DNA of 64,000 bases, taken from Pseudomonas sp. ACN8 (lineage in GTDB: Bacteria; Pseudomonadota; Gammaproteobacteria; Pseudomonadales; Pseudomonadaceae). A program made the position numbers and the translations under genes. The stretch spans positions 24,196 to 88,195 of the forward strand of contig NZ_MRCS01000028.1 in the NCBI RefSeq assembly GCF_002303925.1, given 5' to 3'. Positions 26,374-34,044 of the stretch are shown piece by piece (within the stretch, counting starts at the first letter, position 1; each line of letters opens with the position of its first letter). The notes under the pieces were generated by a model. The model did not search any database, was not told where the DNA came from, and saw only the letters and a list, made by a program, of their open reading frames with translations.

Positions 26374-27222
26374 ATGAAAGTCGAACAATTGACCTGCACC
26401 ATCGGCGCCGAACTGATCGGCGTCAACCTGGCCGACGCGGTACATGACGACGGTCTGTTTGCCGAAATCCGCGCCCAGTTGCTCAAGCATCGCGTGGTGT
26501 TCCTGCGTGACCAGGACATCACCCGCGCCGAACACGTGGCCTTCGCCCGGCGCTTCGGCGAGCTGGAGGATCACCCGGTGGCCGGCAGCGATCCGGAGCA
26601 TCCGGGTCTGGTGCAAATCTACAAGCGTCCGGACCAGCCGGCGGACCGCTACGAAAACTCCTGGCACAGCGACGCCACCTGGCGCGAAGCCCCGCCGATG
26701 GGCTGCGTACTGCGTTGCCTGGAGTGCCCGCCGGTGGGCGGCGACACCATGTGGGCCAACATGGTCGAGGCATACGCGCGCTTGCCCGAAGATGTGAAGG
26801 TGAAGATCGCCGACCTGCGCGCCCGTCACAGCATCGAAGCCAGCTTCGGTGCGGCCATGCCGATCGAAAAACGCCTGGCGCTCAGGGAGAGATTTCCGGA
26901 TGCCGAGCACCCGGTGGTGCGCACACATCCGGAAACCGGCGAGAAGGTGCTGTTCGTCAACGCCTTCGCCACGCACTTCAGCAACTACCACACCCCGGCG
27001 CGGGTGCGGTTCGGCCAGGACGCCAACCCCGGCGCGAGCGAGCTGCTGCGTTACCTGATCAGCCAGGCGTACATCCCCGAGTATCAAGTGCGCTGGCGCT
27101 GGAAGCCCAACAGCATCGCTATCTGGGACAACCGCAGTACCCAGCACTACGCCGTCATGGATTACCCGCCGTGCCATCGCAAGATGGACCGTGCCGGGAT
27201 CATCGGCGACAAGACGTTCTGA
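26374..27222 (+). CDS. TauD/TfdA-family Fe(II)/2-oxoglutarate dioxygenase
   Basis: A 282-residue enzyme with the iron triad HxD...H: WHSDATW near residue 97 and TQHYAVMD near residue 257, followed by the 2-oxoglutarate Arg in HRKMDRAGI. This matches the taurine/2,4-D dioxygenase family. AAGGAG at 26359-26364 overlaps the end of the previous gene. TauD-type enzymes hydroxylate the carbon next to sulfonate or ether oxygen, releasing sulfite or an alcohol. The operon also has a YeiH-like exporter, which supports a sulfur substrate, but carnitine-like or aryl-ether substrates remain possible. Confidence 0.87.
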   Translation: MKVEQLTCTIGAELIGVNLADAVHDDGLFAEIRAQLLKHRVVFLRDQDITRAEHVAFARRFGELEDHPVAGSDPEHPGLVQIYKRPDQPADRYENSWHSDATWREAPPMGCVLRCLECPPVGGDTMWANMVEAYARLPEDVKVKIADLRARHSIEASFGAAMPIEKRLALRERFPDAEHPVVRTHPETGEKVLFVNAFATHFSNYHTPARVRFGQDANPGASELLRYLISQAYIPEYQVRWRWKPNSIAIWDNRSTQHYAVMDYPPCHRKMDRAGIIGDKTF

Positions 27223-27324
27223 TCGAACGCCACCTGCAATCGCACTCGCGGCATTCGTATTCGTAAAAATGTCTGCCCGGCACGACCCCGGGTGGACGGA
27301 ACAATCATAAGAACTGGAGCAGCC

Positions 27325-28377
27325 ATGCAATTCTTCGACGATTCCCTGCACCCCGAAAACATGGAAAAGGTAGTCATCACCGTGGCCCCGTACGGCCCGG
27401 AGTGGATGCCGGAAGACTTCCCGGAAGACATCCCGCTGACCATGGACGAGCAAGTCCAGAAAGCGGTCGAATGCTATGAAGCCGGCGCCACCGTGCTGCA
27501 CCTGCATGTGCGCGAACTGGACGGCAAGGGCTCCAAGCGCCTGTCGAAGTTCAACGAGCTGATCGCCGGTGTGCGTGAAGCCGTGCCAGACATGATCATC
27601 CAGGTCGGCGGCTCGATTTCCTTCGCTCCGGAAAGCGATGGCGAAGCGGCCAAGTGGCTGTCCGACGACACCCGCCACATGCTGGCCGAGCTGACGCCGA
27701 AACCGGATCAGGTCACCGTGGCAATCAACACCACGCAAATGAACATCATGGAGCTGTTGTATCCGGAATACCTGGAAGGCACCTCCCTGGCCAACCCGTT
27801 GTACCAGGCTGCCTACAGCGAAATGACCGTACCGGCAGGCCCGGCCTGGGTTGCGGAGCACCTCAAGCGCCTGATGGACAACGGCATCCAGCCACACTTC
27901 CAGCTGACCGGCATGCACGCCATGGAAAGCCTGGAGCGCCTGGTGCGCAAGGGCATCTACAAAGGTCCGCTTAACCTGACCTGGATCGGCATCGGCGGCG
28001 GTTTCGATGGCCCGAACCCGTTCAACTTCTTCAACTTCATCCACCGCGCGCCGGACGGTTGCACCCTGACCTCCGAATCGCTGCTCAAGAACGTCATGCC
28101 GTTCAACACCATGTCGATGGCCATGGGCATGCACCCGCGTGTGGGCAACGAAGACACTATCATTGATCACAAGGGCGATCGTTTCGGCTCGGTTGCCCAG
28201 ATCCAGCAAACCGTGCGCATTGCCCACGAACTGGGCCGTGAAATCGCCACCGGCAAGGAAGCCCGTGAGATCTACCGCATCGGCGTGCAGTACGAAACCA
28301 TCGAAGAAACCCTGTTGGCCAACGGCATGGCCCCCAACCGCAAGGCTGGGCAGAAAGGTACTCCGCAACGCGGCTGA
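27325..28377 (+). CDS. BKACE/3-keto-5-aminohexanoate cleavage-family protein (DUF849)
   Basis: A 350-residue TIM-barrel protein of the beta-keto acid cleavage family: KVVITVAPYG at the start, the metal motif GATVLHLHVRELDG (HxH), GGSISF, and a late GNEDTIIDHKG. These Zn enzymes use acetyl-CoA to cleave beta-keto acids such as 3-keto-5-aminohexanoate or dehydrocarnitine. ATG 27325 follows GGAG at 27316-27319. It probably handles a beta-keto acid formed by the neighbouring oxidoreductase/dioxygenase. A strong hairpin (28383-28421) follows the stop. Confidence 0.88.
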   Translation: MQFFDDSLHPENMEKVVITVAPYGPEWMPEDFPEDIPLTMDEQVQKAVECYEAGATVLHLHVRELDGKGSKRLSKFNELIAGVREAVPDMIIQVGGSISFAPESDGEAAKWLSDDTRHMLAELTPKPDQVTVAINTTQMNIMELLYPEYLEGTSLANPLYQAAYSEMTVPAGPAWVAEHLKRLMDNGIQPHFQLTGMHAMESLERLVRKGIYKGPLNLTWIGIGGGFDGPNPFNFFNFIHRAPDGCTLTSESLLKNVMPFNTMSMAMGMHPRVGNEDTIIDHKGDRFGSVAQIQQTVRIAHELGREIATGKEAREIYRIGVQYETIEETLLANGMAPNRKAGQKGTPQRG

Positions 28378-28382
28378 CCGAG

Positions 28383-28421
28383 GGTCGGGACGAGAGGCCG
28401 TGACCTCTCGTCCGCCCGACC
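28383..28421. other. Strong intra-operon mRNA hairpin without T-run
   Basis: GGTCGGG pairs with CCCGACC and the inner ACGAGAGG with CCTCTCGT (15 bp, one 3-nt bulge, 6-nt loop), between the BKACE and MFS genes. It lacks a T tract, so it may stabilise or process the message rather than terminate it. Confidence 0.6.
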
Positions 28422-28469
28422 GTTACACGCTTGATAACAAAAATAAAACAAAGCTCTTGAGGAGGCTGC

Positions 28470-29801
28470 ATGGCCTTTCACCCAATAGCCGCTGACGATG
28501 ACGACTCCTGCGGAGTCGGCGTTGCGCGCCAATATGCCTGGATCGTCTTTGCCTTGACGTTCGGCCTGTTGATTTCCGATTACATGTCGCGTCAGGTGCT
28601 GAACGCGGTATTCCCGCTGCTCAAGACTGAGTGGGCGTTGAGTGACGGACAGCTCGGTCTGCTCAGCGGCATCGTTGCCCTGATGGTCGGCCTGCTGACG
28701 TTTCCCCTGTCGTTGATGGCCGACCGTTTCGGCCGGGTCAAGAGCCTGGCGCTGATGGCGTTCCTGTGGAGCGTCGCAACCCTGGGTTGCGCGCTGGCCC
28801 AGGACTACCAGCAAATGTTCATCGCACGGTTCATGGTCGGCGTCGGCGAAGCCGCCTACGGCAGCGTGGGCATCGCGGTGGTGATTTCGGTGTTCCCCAA
28901 ACACATGCGGGCCACCCTGGCCAGTGCCTTCATGGCCGGCGGGATGTTCGGTTCGGTGTTGGGCATGGCTTTGGGCGGTGCGATTGCCGCCAAGCTGGGC
29001 TGGCGCTGGTCGTTCGCCGGCATGTCGCTGTTTGGCCTGTTTCTGGCGGTGCTTTACCCGCTGATCGTCAAGGAAGCGCGCATTGCGCCACAACGTGCCG
29101 CGCAGATTGCGAACAAGACGGCTGCCGCGGTCAAGCGTCCGCTGCGCACGCTGTGGTCCAGCCGTTCGGTGGTGTCGACCTACATCGCCAGCGGTTTGCA
29201 GTTGTTCGTCGGCGGTACGGTGATGGTGTGGATTCCCAGCTACCTCAACCGCTACTACGACATGCCCACCGACAAGGCCGGTGGCATGGCGGCGATCATC
29301 GTGTTGTGCAGCGGCGCGGGGATGATCCTGTGCGGCATGCTCAGCGACCGCCTGTGTCGCAACTCGCCGGAGCGCAAGGTCAGCCTGGCCATTGGTTTTT
29401 GCCTGGGCAGTTGCCTGCTGCTGTCGGCGGCCTTTGCCTTGCACGCAGGGCCGGTGCAACTGGCGCTGATCTGCCTGGGCATGGCGATTGCCACCGGCAC
29501 CACCGGCCCCGCCGGCGCGATGGTTGCCAACCTGACCCATTACTCCGTCCACGGTACGGCGTTCGCCACGCTGACCCTGGCCAATAACCTGCTGGGGCTG
29601 GCACCCGGGCCGTTCCTGACTGGCCGTGTGTCCGACCTCATCGGCCTGCATGCCGCTTTCCAATTAGTGCCGCTGGTCAGCCTCGCGGCGGCAGCGGTGT
29701 TCTTCTATGCCAAGTGTCATTACCACAAAGATATCGCCCGGCTTGAGGGTCAGAGCGTGCCTGAGCCCGTCAGTGCCGCCGGGATAGAGGTGAAGTTGTG
29801 A
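28470..29801 (+). CDS. MFS transporter
   Basis: A 443-residue protein with about 12 hydrophobic segments and the MFS signature after TM2 (FPLSLMADRFGRVKSLALMAFLWS). It resembles anion/aromatic-acid:H+ symporters. GAGGAGG lies just before ATG 28470. The gene follows the BKACE gene and precedes a DsbA-like gene with a 4-bp overlap, so it probably imports the operon's substrate. Confidence 0.88.
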   Translation: MAFHPIAADDDDSCGVGVARQYAWIVFALTFGLLISDYMSRQVLNAVFPLLKTEWALSDGQLGLLSGIVALMVGLLTFPLSLMADRFGRVKSLALMAFLWSVATLGCALAQDYQQMFIARFMVGVGEAAYGSVGIAVVISVFPKHMRATLASAFMAGGMFGSVLGMALGGAIAAKLGWRWSFAGMSLFGLFLAVLYPLIVKEARIAPQRAAQIANKTAAAVKRPLRTLWSSRSVVSTYIASGLQLFVGGTVMVWIPSYLNRYYDMPTDKAGGMAAIIVLCSGAGMILCGMLSDRLCRNSPERKVSLAIGFCLGSCLLLSAAFALHAGPVQLALICLGMAIATGTTGPAGAMVANLTHYSVHGTAFATLTLANNLLGLAPGPFLTGRVSDLIGLHAAFQLVPLVSLAAAAVFFYAKCHYHKDIARLEGQSVPEPVSAAGIEVKL

Positions 29802-30460
29802 GTCGTCGTTTACGTATTGATGTGTTTTTCGATTTTATCTGCCCCTGGTGCCTGATCGGCAAGCGCCAACTGGAGCATGCGCAGGTGCAGTTTCGCAGTC
29901 GCCATCCGGACGTGCAGATCACCACGGTGTGGCATGGCGTGCAGTTGCTGCCGCAGATACCGGTAGAAGGTGAACCTTTCGCCGATTTCTATCGCAAGCG
30001 CCTGGGCAATGCCGACGCGATGACCATGCGCCAGACCCAGGTACAACAGGCTGCCAGTGCAGTCGGACTGGCCATCGACCTCAGCCGTATCGAGACGATG
30101 CCCAACACCGCGGACGCCCATCGCTTGTTCGAGCGTGCCAGCGCACTGGGCAACGCCAGTCAGCGTGAAATGTTGCTTGAACGGCTGTTCGCCGCTTATT
30201 TCTTCAGGCGCGAAAACCTCGCTTGCCGTGAGACCTTGCTCGCCATTGCCCGCTCCTGCGGCATCGCCCCGGACGGGGTGCTCGATTGCCTGACGGGCGA
30301 TGCCACGCCGTTTGAAGGATCCCCCGGCGCGACCAGTGGCGTGCCGAGCTTCAAGTTCGACAACCGCATGACGGTGATCGGCGCACAACCAGCCCAGGCG
30401 CTGCTCGGGGCCATGAACGAAGCCCTCAAGGAAAGTGATCGCGAGCGGCAGCCAGCATGA
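29798..30460 (+). CDS. DsbA/FrnE-family thioredoxin-fold oxidoreductase
   Basis: A 220-residue protein: FFDFICPWCLIGKRQLE (CPWC at about residues 15-18), a helical insertion, and a cis-Pro loop SGVPSFKFDN near residue 187. No signal peptide, so it is cytoplasmic, as FrnE and 2-hydroxychromene-carboxylate isomerase-like proteins are. The GTG start overlaps the MFS stop (GTGA), and its own end overlaps the Rieske gene by 4 bp. It may perform an isomerisation or reduction on the pathway intermediate. Confidence 0.85.
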   Translation: MSRRLRIDVFFDFICPWCLIGKRQLEHAQVQFRSRHPDVQITTVWHGVQLLPQIPVEGEPFADFYRKRLGNADAMTMRQTQVQQAASAVGLAIDLSRIETMPNTADAHRLFERASALGNASQREMLLERLFAAYFFRRENLACRETLLAIARSCGIAPDGVLDCLTGDATPFEGSPGATSGVPSFKFDNRMTVIGAQPAQALLGAMNEALKESDRERQPA

Positions 30461-30783
30461 CCCGGCGCATTCCCGTGCCGGCCGGCAAGCACCCGCCGGC
30501 CGGCGGCCGGGCGCTGTTCGAGTTCGAAGACAAAAGCCTGGCGCTGTTCAACGTCGACGGGCAGCTGTTTGCCATTGACGACAGCTGCCCGCACCAGGGT
30601 TCCTCGTTATGCGCAGGGCGTCTTGAGGGGCGGGTGATTCAATGCCTCGCCCATGGTTTGCGCTTCGATTTGCACAGCGGCTACCTGCTCAATTCCAGGC
30701 AGGTCAAAGTCACCAACTACCCGGTCGAGATCATCGACGGCCAGGCGTTTATCGTCATCGTTACCGAGGAGTCCGCGCCATGA
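30457..30783 (+). CDS. Rieske [2Fe-2S] ferredoxin-like protein
   Basis: A 108-residue single-domain Rieske protein with ligand motifs CPHQGSSLCAG (CxH) and CLAHGLRF (CxxH). It resembles NirD/BphF-like electron-transfer ferredoxins. It overlaps the genes on both sides by 4 bp, showing tight coupling. No oxygenase large subunit is adjacent, so its electron acceptor is unclear. Confidence 0.9.
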   Translation: MTRRIPVPAGKHPPAGGRALFEFEDKSLALFNVDGQLFAIDDSCPHQGSSLCAGRLEGRVIQCLAHGLRFDLHSGYLLNSRQVKVTNYPVEIIDGQAFIVIVTEESAP

Positions 30784-31790
30784 GCGCCATTGCTCTTACC
30801 CGTATCCACAGTCGCACGCGCGAACTGGCACCGGGGTTTATCGTCAGTCTGATTGTCGCGGCCGCCGCGTCGTTCCTGTCCGAGCACTACGGTGCGCCGG
30901 TCATGCTGTTTGCCTTGTTGCTGGGCATGGCCCTGAATTTTCTTGCCGATGACGGTCCCTGCAAGGCCGGCATCGAGTTCACCGCCCGCACCGTGCTGCG
31001 CATTGGCGTGGCGTTGCTGGGCATGCGCATCACCCTGGAGCAAATGGCCGCGCTGGGCTGGAAGCCTATAGCGCTGGTGGTGATCCTGGTGGTGGTGACC
31101 ATCAGCGTGTCGGTGATCGCCGCCAAGGCCTTGGGCTTCCAGCGCCTGTTCGGCATGCTCACCGGCGGCGCGACGGCCATCTGCGGCGCCTCGGCGGCCC
31201 TGGCCCTGGCAGCGGCGCTGCCGAACCATCCGCAGAAAGAACGCGCCACACTGTTCACGGTCATTGGCGTGTCGGCGCTGTCGACGTTGGCGATGATCGT
31301 CTACCCGATGATCGCCAACTGGCTGGAGTTGTCGCCGCAGGTGGCGGGCGTGTTTCTCGGCGCCACGATCCACGACGTGGCCCAGGTGGTCGGCGCCGGC
31401 TACAGCATGTCGACCGAGACCGGTGACACCGCCACTGTGGTCAAGCTGATGCGTGTGGCGATGCTGCTGCCGGTGATCGTCACCGCCGCGATGATCACCC
31501 GCATGCAAGGCGCCGACCCGACCGGCAAGCGCCCGCCGCTGTTGCCGTGGTTCGCCGTCGGCTTTCTGATTCTGGCCTGTATCAACAGCACTGGCTGGAT
31601 AGCGCCTGCGGTGCAAGGATCGGTCAACGAACTGTCGCGCTGGTGCCTGGTGATTTCCATCAGTGCCCTGGGCATGAAGACCCGGCTCAGGGAGCTGGCG
31701 GCGGTCGGGATCAAGCCGATTCTGCTGATGGTCGGGGAGACGGTGTTCCTGGTGGTGCTGGTGCTGTTGTTGCTGCGCTGGGGGCTCTGA
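30780..31790 (+). CDS. YeiH/UPF0324-family membrane protein, putative sulfate/sulfite exporter
   Basis: A 336-residue membrane protein with about 10 hydrophobic segments and family motifs LLGMALNF near residue 45, LTGGATAICGASAALA and FLGATIHDVAQVVGAGY. UPF0324/YeiH proteins are annotated as putative sulfate exporters. ATGA overlap with the Rieske gene. It is the last gene of the operon; a REPIN and then a terminator (31939-31971) follow. Presence beside a TauD-like enzyme suggests release of sulfite or sulfate during catabolism. Confidence 0.82.
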   Translation: MSAIALTRIHSRTRELAPGFIVSLIVAAAASFLSEHYGAPVMLFALLLGMALNFLADDGPCKAGIEFTARTVLRIGVALLGMRITLEQMAALGWKPIALVVILVVVTISVSVIAAKALGFQRLFGMLTGGATAICGASAALALAAALPNHPQKERATLFTVIGVSALSTLAMIVYPMIANWLELSPQVAGVFLGATIHDVAQVVGAGYSMSTETGDTATVVKLMRVAMLLPVIVTAAMITRMQGADPTGKRPPLLPWFAVGFLILACINSTGWIAPAVQGSVNELSRWCLVISISALGMKTRLRELAAVGIKPILLMVGETVFLVVLVLLLLRWGL

Positions 31791-31811
31791 ACATCGGCCA
31801 GGATTAAAACC

Positions 31812-31914
31812 TGAAGGAGCGAGCCTGCTCGCGAAAAATCCAAGAGCACCGCGGGGCATCTGTTTATACGCGTAATCGTTCACGACCATCGCGAGCAGGC
31901 TCGCTCCTACAAGG
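31812..31914. repeat. REPIN inside the 3' UTR of the seven-gene operon
   Basis: REP arms at 31812-31836 and about 31887-31914 lie between the YeiH-like stop and the terminator, so the doublet is transcribed. Confidence 0.85.
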
Positions 31915-31938
31915 ATTGCAGTTCCAATCTCGTGCTTT

Positions 31939-31971
31939 CGGCGACTGTGCCAGCAGTCGCCGTTTTTTTTT
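31939..31971 (+). terminator. Rho-independent terminator of the QOR-YeiH operon
   Basis: A 9-bp stem CGGCGACTG / CAGTCGCCG with a 6-nt loop and nine T residues. It lies 10 bp from the convergent AraC-type gene's stop. Confidence 0.9.
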
Positions 31972-31980
31972 GCCGGGCTG

Positions 31981-32997
31981 TCAGGACGACTTCGTCCCAG
32001 CCTGTTTCTGCGCCCGCCACGTCGCCGGCGGCATGCCGAACTGGCTGATGAACCAACGGGTAAACGAACTCGCCATGGAGTAGCCCAGCATGTCGGCAAT
32101 TCGACTCAACGAGTAATTGGGGTTGTCCAGGTAACGCAGCACCAGGTCGCGGCGCACGTCGTTGATCACGTCGTTGAAGGCGCAGTTGTCGTCCTTGAGG
32201 CGGCGTTGCAGGGTGCGTACGTTCATGCCCTGGCTCTGCGCCACCTGTTCGATGGTGGCGCGCCCCATGGGCAGCAGCAGGTAGATGGCCTTGCGCACCT
32301 CGAACAGCATCGAGGTGCCTTCGTGGTTCTGCAGCGAGTCGAGGTAGCTCTGGGCGTAGCGGGCCATGGCCGGGTCGGCATTGGGGTTGGTCATGTCCAG
32401 GCTGATGTCGGGGCAGACGATGCCGTTGAACTCGCTGCCGAACTCCAGGTTGCAGCCGAACAGGCGGCGGTGCAGGTGCAGGTTGTCCGGTGGCTGGTGC
32501 ATGAAGTTGACGCTGTAGGGATGCCAGTGTGAGCCCAGCAGGGCCGAGCACAGCCGGAACATCACGCCGATGGCCAGCTCCGTGGCCTGGCGGCTGGGCA
32601 TCGGCGATTCGGTGACGACCTCTTCGCGGATAATCACCATCTTGCCGGCCTCCTCAATGAAGATGGCCAGCGAGTCATTCATCAGGTGCCGGTAATCCAC
32701 CACGACCTGCAAGGCATCGCGCAGGGTGCGCTGGTGGCTGAGCAGCAGGCTGACCACGCCGAAGTCCGAGAGCTGGCGCGACTCGGCCATGCTCAGGCCG
32801 AAGGTCTGGCAGCCGCTGGCGGTGGCCGAGTCTTCCAGCAAGCGGACGGCGGCATCGATCTGGATACGGTGTTCAGGGGCTTGCAGTTGGGCCCTGCTCA
32901 GGCCGACAGCGGCCAGCACGTCGCGCGGGTTGAAACCCAGGTATTGGGTGACCTCCAGGTAGTTGGTCAAGACAGCGGCGCGAACAAGCTTGGTCAT
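31981..32997 (-). CDS. AraC-family transcriptional regulator (OruR/ArgR-like architecture)
   Basis: A 338-residue protein: an N-terminal ligand-sensing domain of the arabinose-binding-like/HTH-18-associated type (about 1-220), then the AraC double HTH (IEQVAQSQGMNVRTLQRRLKDD... SLSRIADMLGYSMASSFTRWFISQFGMPPATWR). The layout matches regulators of lipid, fatty-acid or ornithine catabolism. It is divergent from the hydrolase gene and the DUF1302-DUF1329 cluster across a 356-bp region, so it is the likely regulator of that cluster. Confidence 0.9.
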   Translation of the reverse strand: MTKLVRAAVLTNYLEVTQYLGFNPRDVLAAVGLSRAQLQAPEHRIQIDAAVRLLEDSATASGCQTFGLSMAESRQLSDFGVVSLLLSHQRTLRDALQVVVDYRHLMNDSLAIFIEEAGKMVIIREEVVTESPMPSRQATELAIGVMFRLCSALLGSHWHPYSVNFMHQPPDNLHLHRRLFGCNLEFGSEFNGIVCPDISLDMTNPNADPAMARYAQSYLDSLQNHEGTSMLFEVRKAIYLLLPMGRATIEQVAQSQGMNVRTLQRRLKDDNCAFNDVINDVRRDLVLRYLDNPNYSLSRIADMLGYSMASSFTRWFISQFGMPPATWRAQKQAGTKSS

Positions 32998-33353
32998 GCA
33001 AAAGTCTTCCCTGGGCCGATGGCGGTTGGCGTGAGCGTGGCGACTATATCCAGCGTATCAACAGTTGAACAGTTGTCATGTCGTTGATGGATTTCATGCT
33101 GTCCGGTCACTCATCTTCTACGCTGCATGGAACCACCGGCGCTCATCCGTTGATTACAGTGACCTTGCGCCAACCTGCGGGGTTTTTAGACCGGTGGTCG
33201 CACTGTCCAAGTGTCCGACAATTTGTCATCAAAAGAAAAGTGCCTGACGTCCAATGTAAAGCGCTTCGGGTGGGCGCTCTTTAATGTCGACACTACAAAA
33301 AGCCCCTGGCGAAAACAGCCAGTCGAGTTATCGAGAAAGCGAAGGTGTTGACC
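32998..33353. promoter_or_regulatory. Divergent intergenic region with repeated TTGTCAT
   Basis: This 356-bp gap between the AraC gene and the hydrolase has no convincing ORF. TTGTCAT occurs exactly twice (33073-33079 and 33223-33229), and TGTCC is repeated at 33204 and 33212 beside the second. These could be AraC-type operator half-sites. No -35/-10 boxes are assigned. Confidence 0.3.
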
Positions 33354-33920
33354 GTGGACAAACTGCAAACTGCCGCCACCATTCTGATCGTTCCGGGTCT
33401 GCGCGAGCACGTGGCCGAACATTGGCAAACACTGCTTGCCGCCAGGCTGAGCAACGTGCGCAGTGTGGCGCCGCTTACAACCGACAAACTCGATTGCATG
33501 GCCCGTGTGCGGGCGATTCAACACGAACTCGAACAAATCGACGGCCCCGTGATTCTCGTGGCCCACAGCGCCGGCGTGCTGATGGTCGCGCACTGGGCGG
33601 CGCACTACAGCCGTCCGATCAAGGGCGCTTTGCTGGCCGCGCCACCGGATCTCGATGCGGTCTGGCCGTCAAACTATCCATCGTCCGAAACCCTGCGTAG
33701 CCAGGGCTGGAATCCTCTGCCACAAAGCCCGCTGCCATTTCGCAGCATCGTGGCCGGCAGCACCAACGATCACCTGGCCAGTCTTGCCGCGGTCACCCGC
33801 ATGGCGCAAGGCTGGGGCGCCGAATTGCTCAATCTGGGCGATGTCGGCCATCTCAATCCGGCCGCAGGATTTGGCCACTGGCAGCAAGCAGAAGCACTCA
33901 TCCTGGAGCTGGATCGCTAG
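33354..33920 (+). CDS. RBBP9/YdeN-family serine hydrolase
   Basis: A 188-residue alpha/beta hydrolase of the small RBBP9/YdeN family: opening ILIVPGLREHVAEHWQTLL, nucleophile elbow VAHSAGV with Ser near residue 73, late Asp (STNDHL) and His (GDVGHLNP). GTG 33354 is chosen because GAAGG (33341-33345) is 8 nt upstream; GTG 33345 overlaps it. Likely a small esterase. It precedes the DUF1302 gene by 124 bp and may belong to the same regulon. Confidence 0.8.
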   Translation: MDKLQTAATILIVPGLREHVAEHWQTLLAARLSNVRSVAPLTTDKLDCMARVRAIQHELEQIDGPVILVAHSAGVLMVAHWAAHYSRPIKGALLAAPPDLDAVWPSNYPSSETLRSQGWNPLPQSPLPFRSIVAGSTNDHLASLAAVTRMAQGWGAELLNLGDVGHLNPAAGFGHWQQAEALILELDR

Positions 33921-34044
33921 TACAAGGAGCTGGACTGGCAGTACGCCAACCGGCATTTGCCCTCATTCCTTAAACGCAAACCCGAAGAGGTTTGTGCGAG
34001 GGCGGCTGCGCTTAAAACAAAGACAAAAAGGCGGAGACAACGCA

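Noticed and set aside
26332..28368. Minus-strand frame of 678 codons opposite the TauD-like and BKACE genes
   Set aside because: Shadow frame; it also crosses a real intergenic gap.
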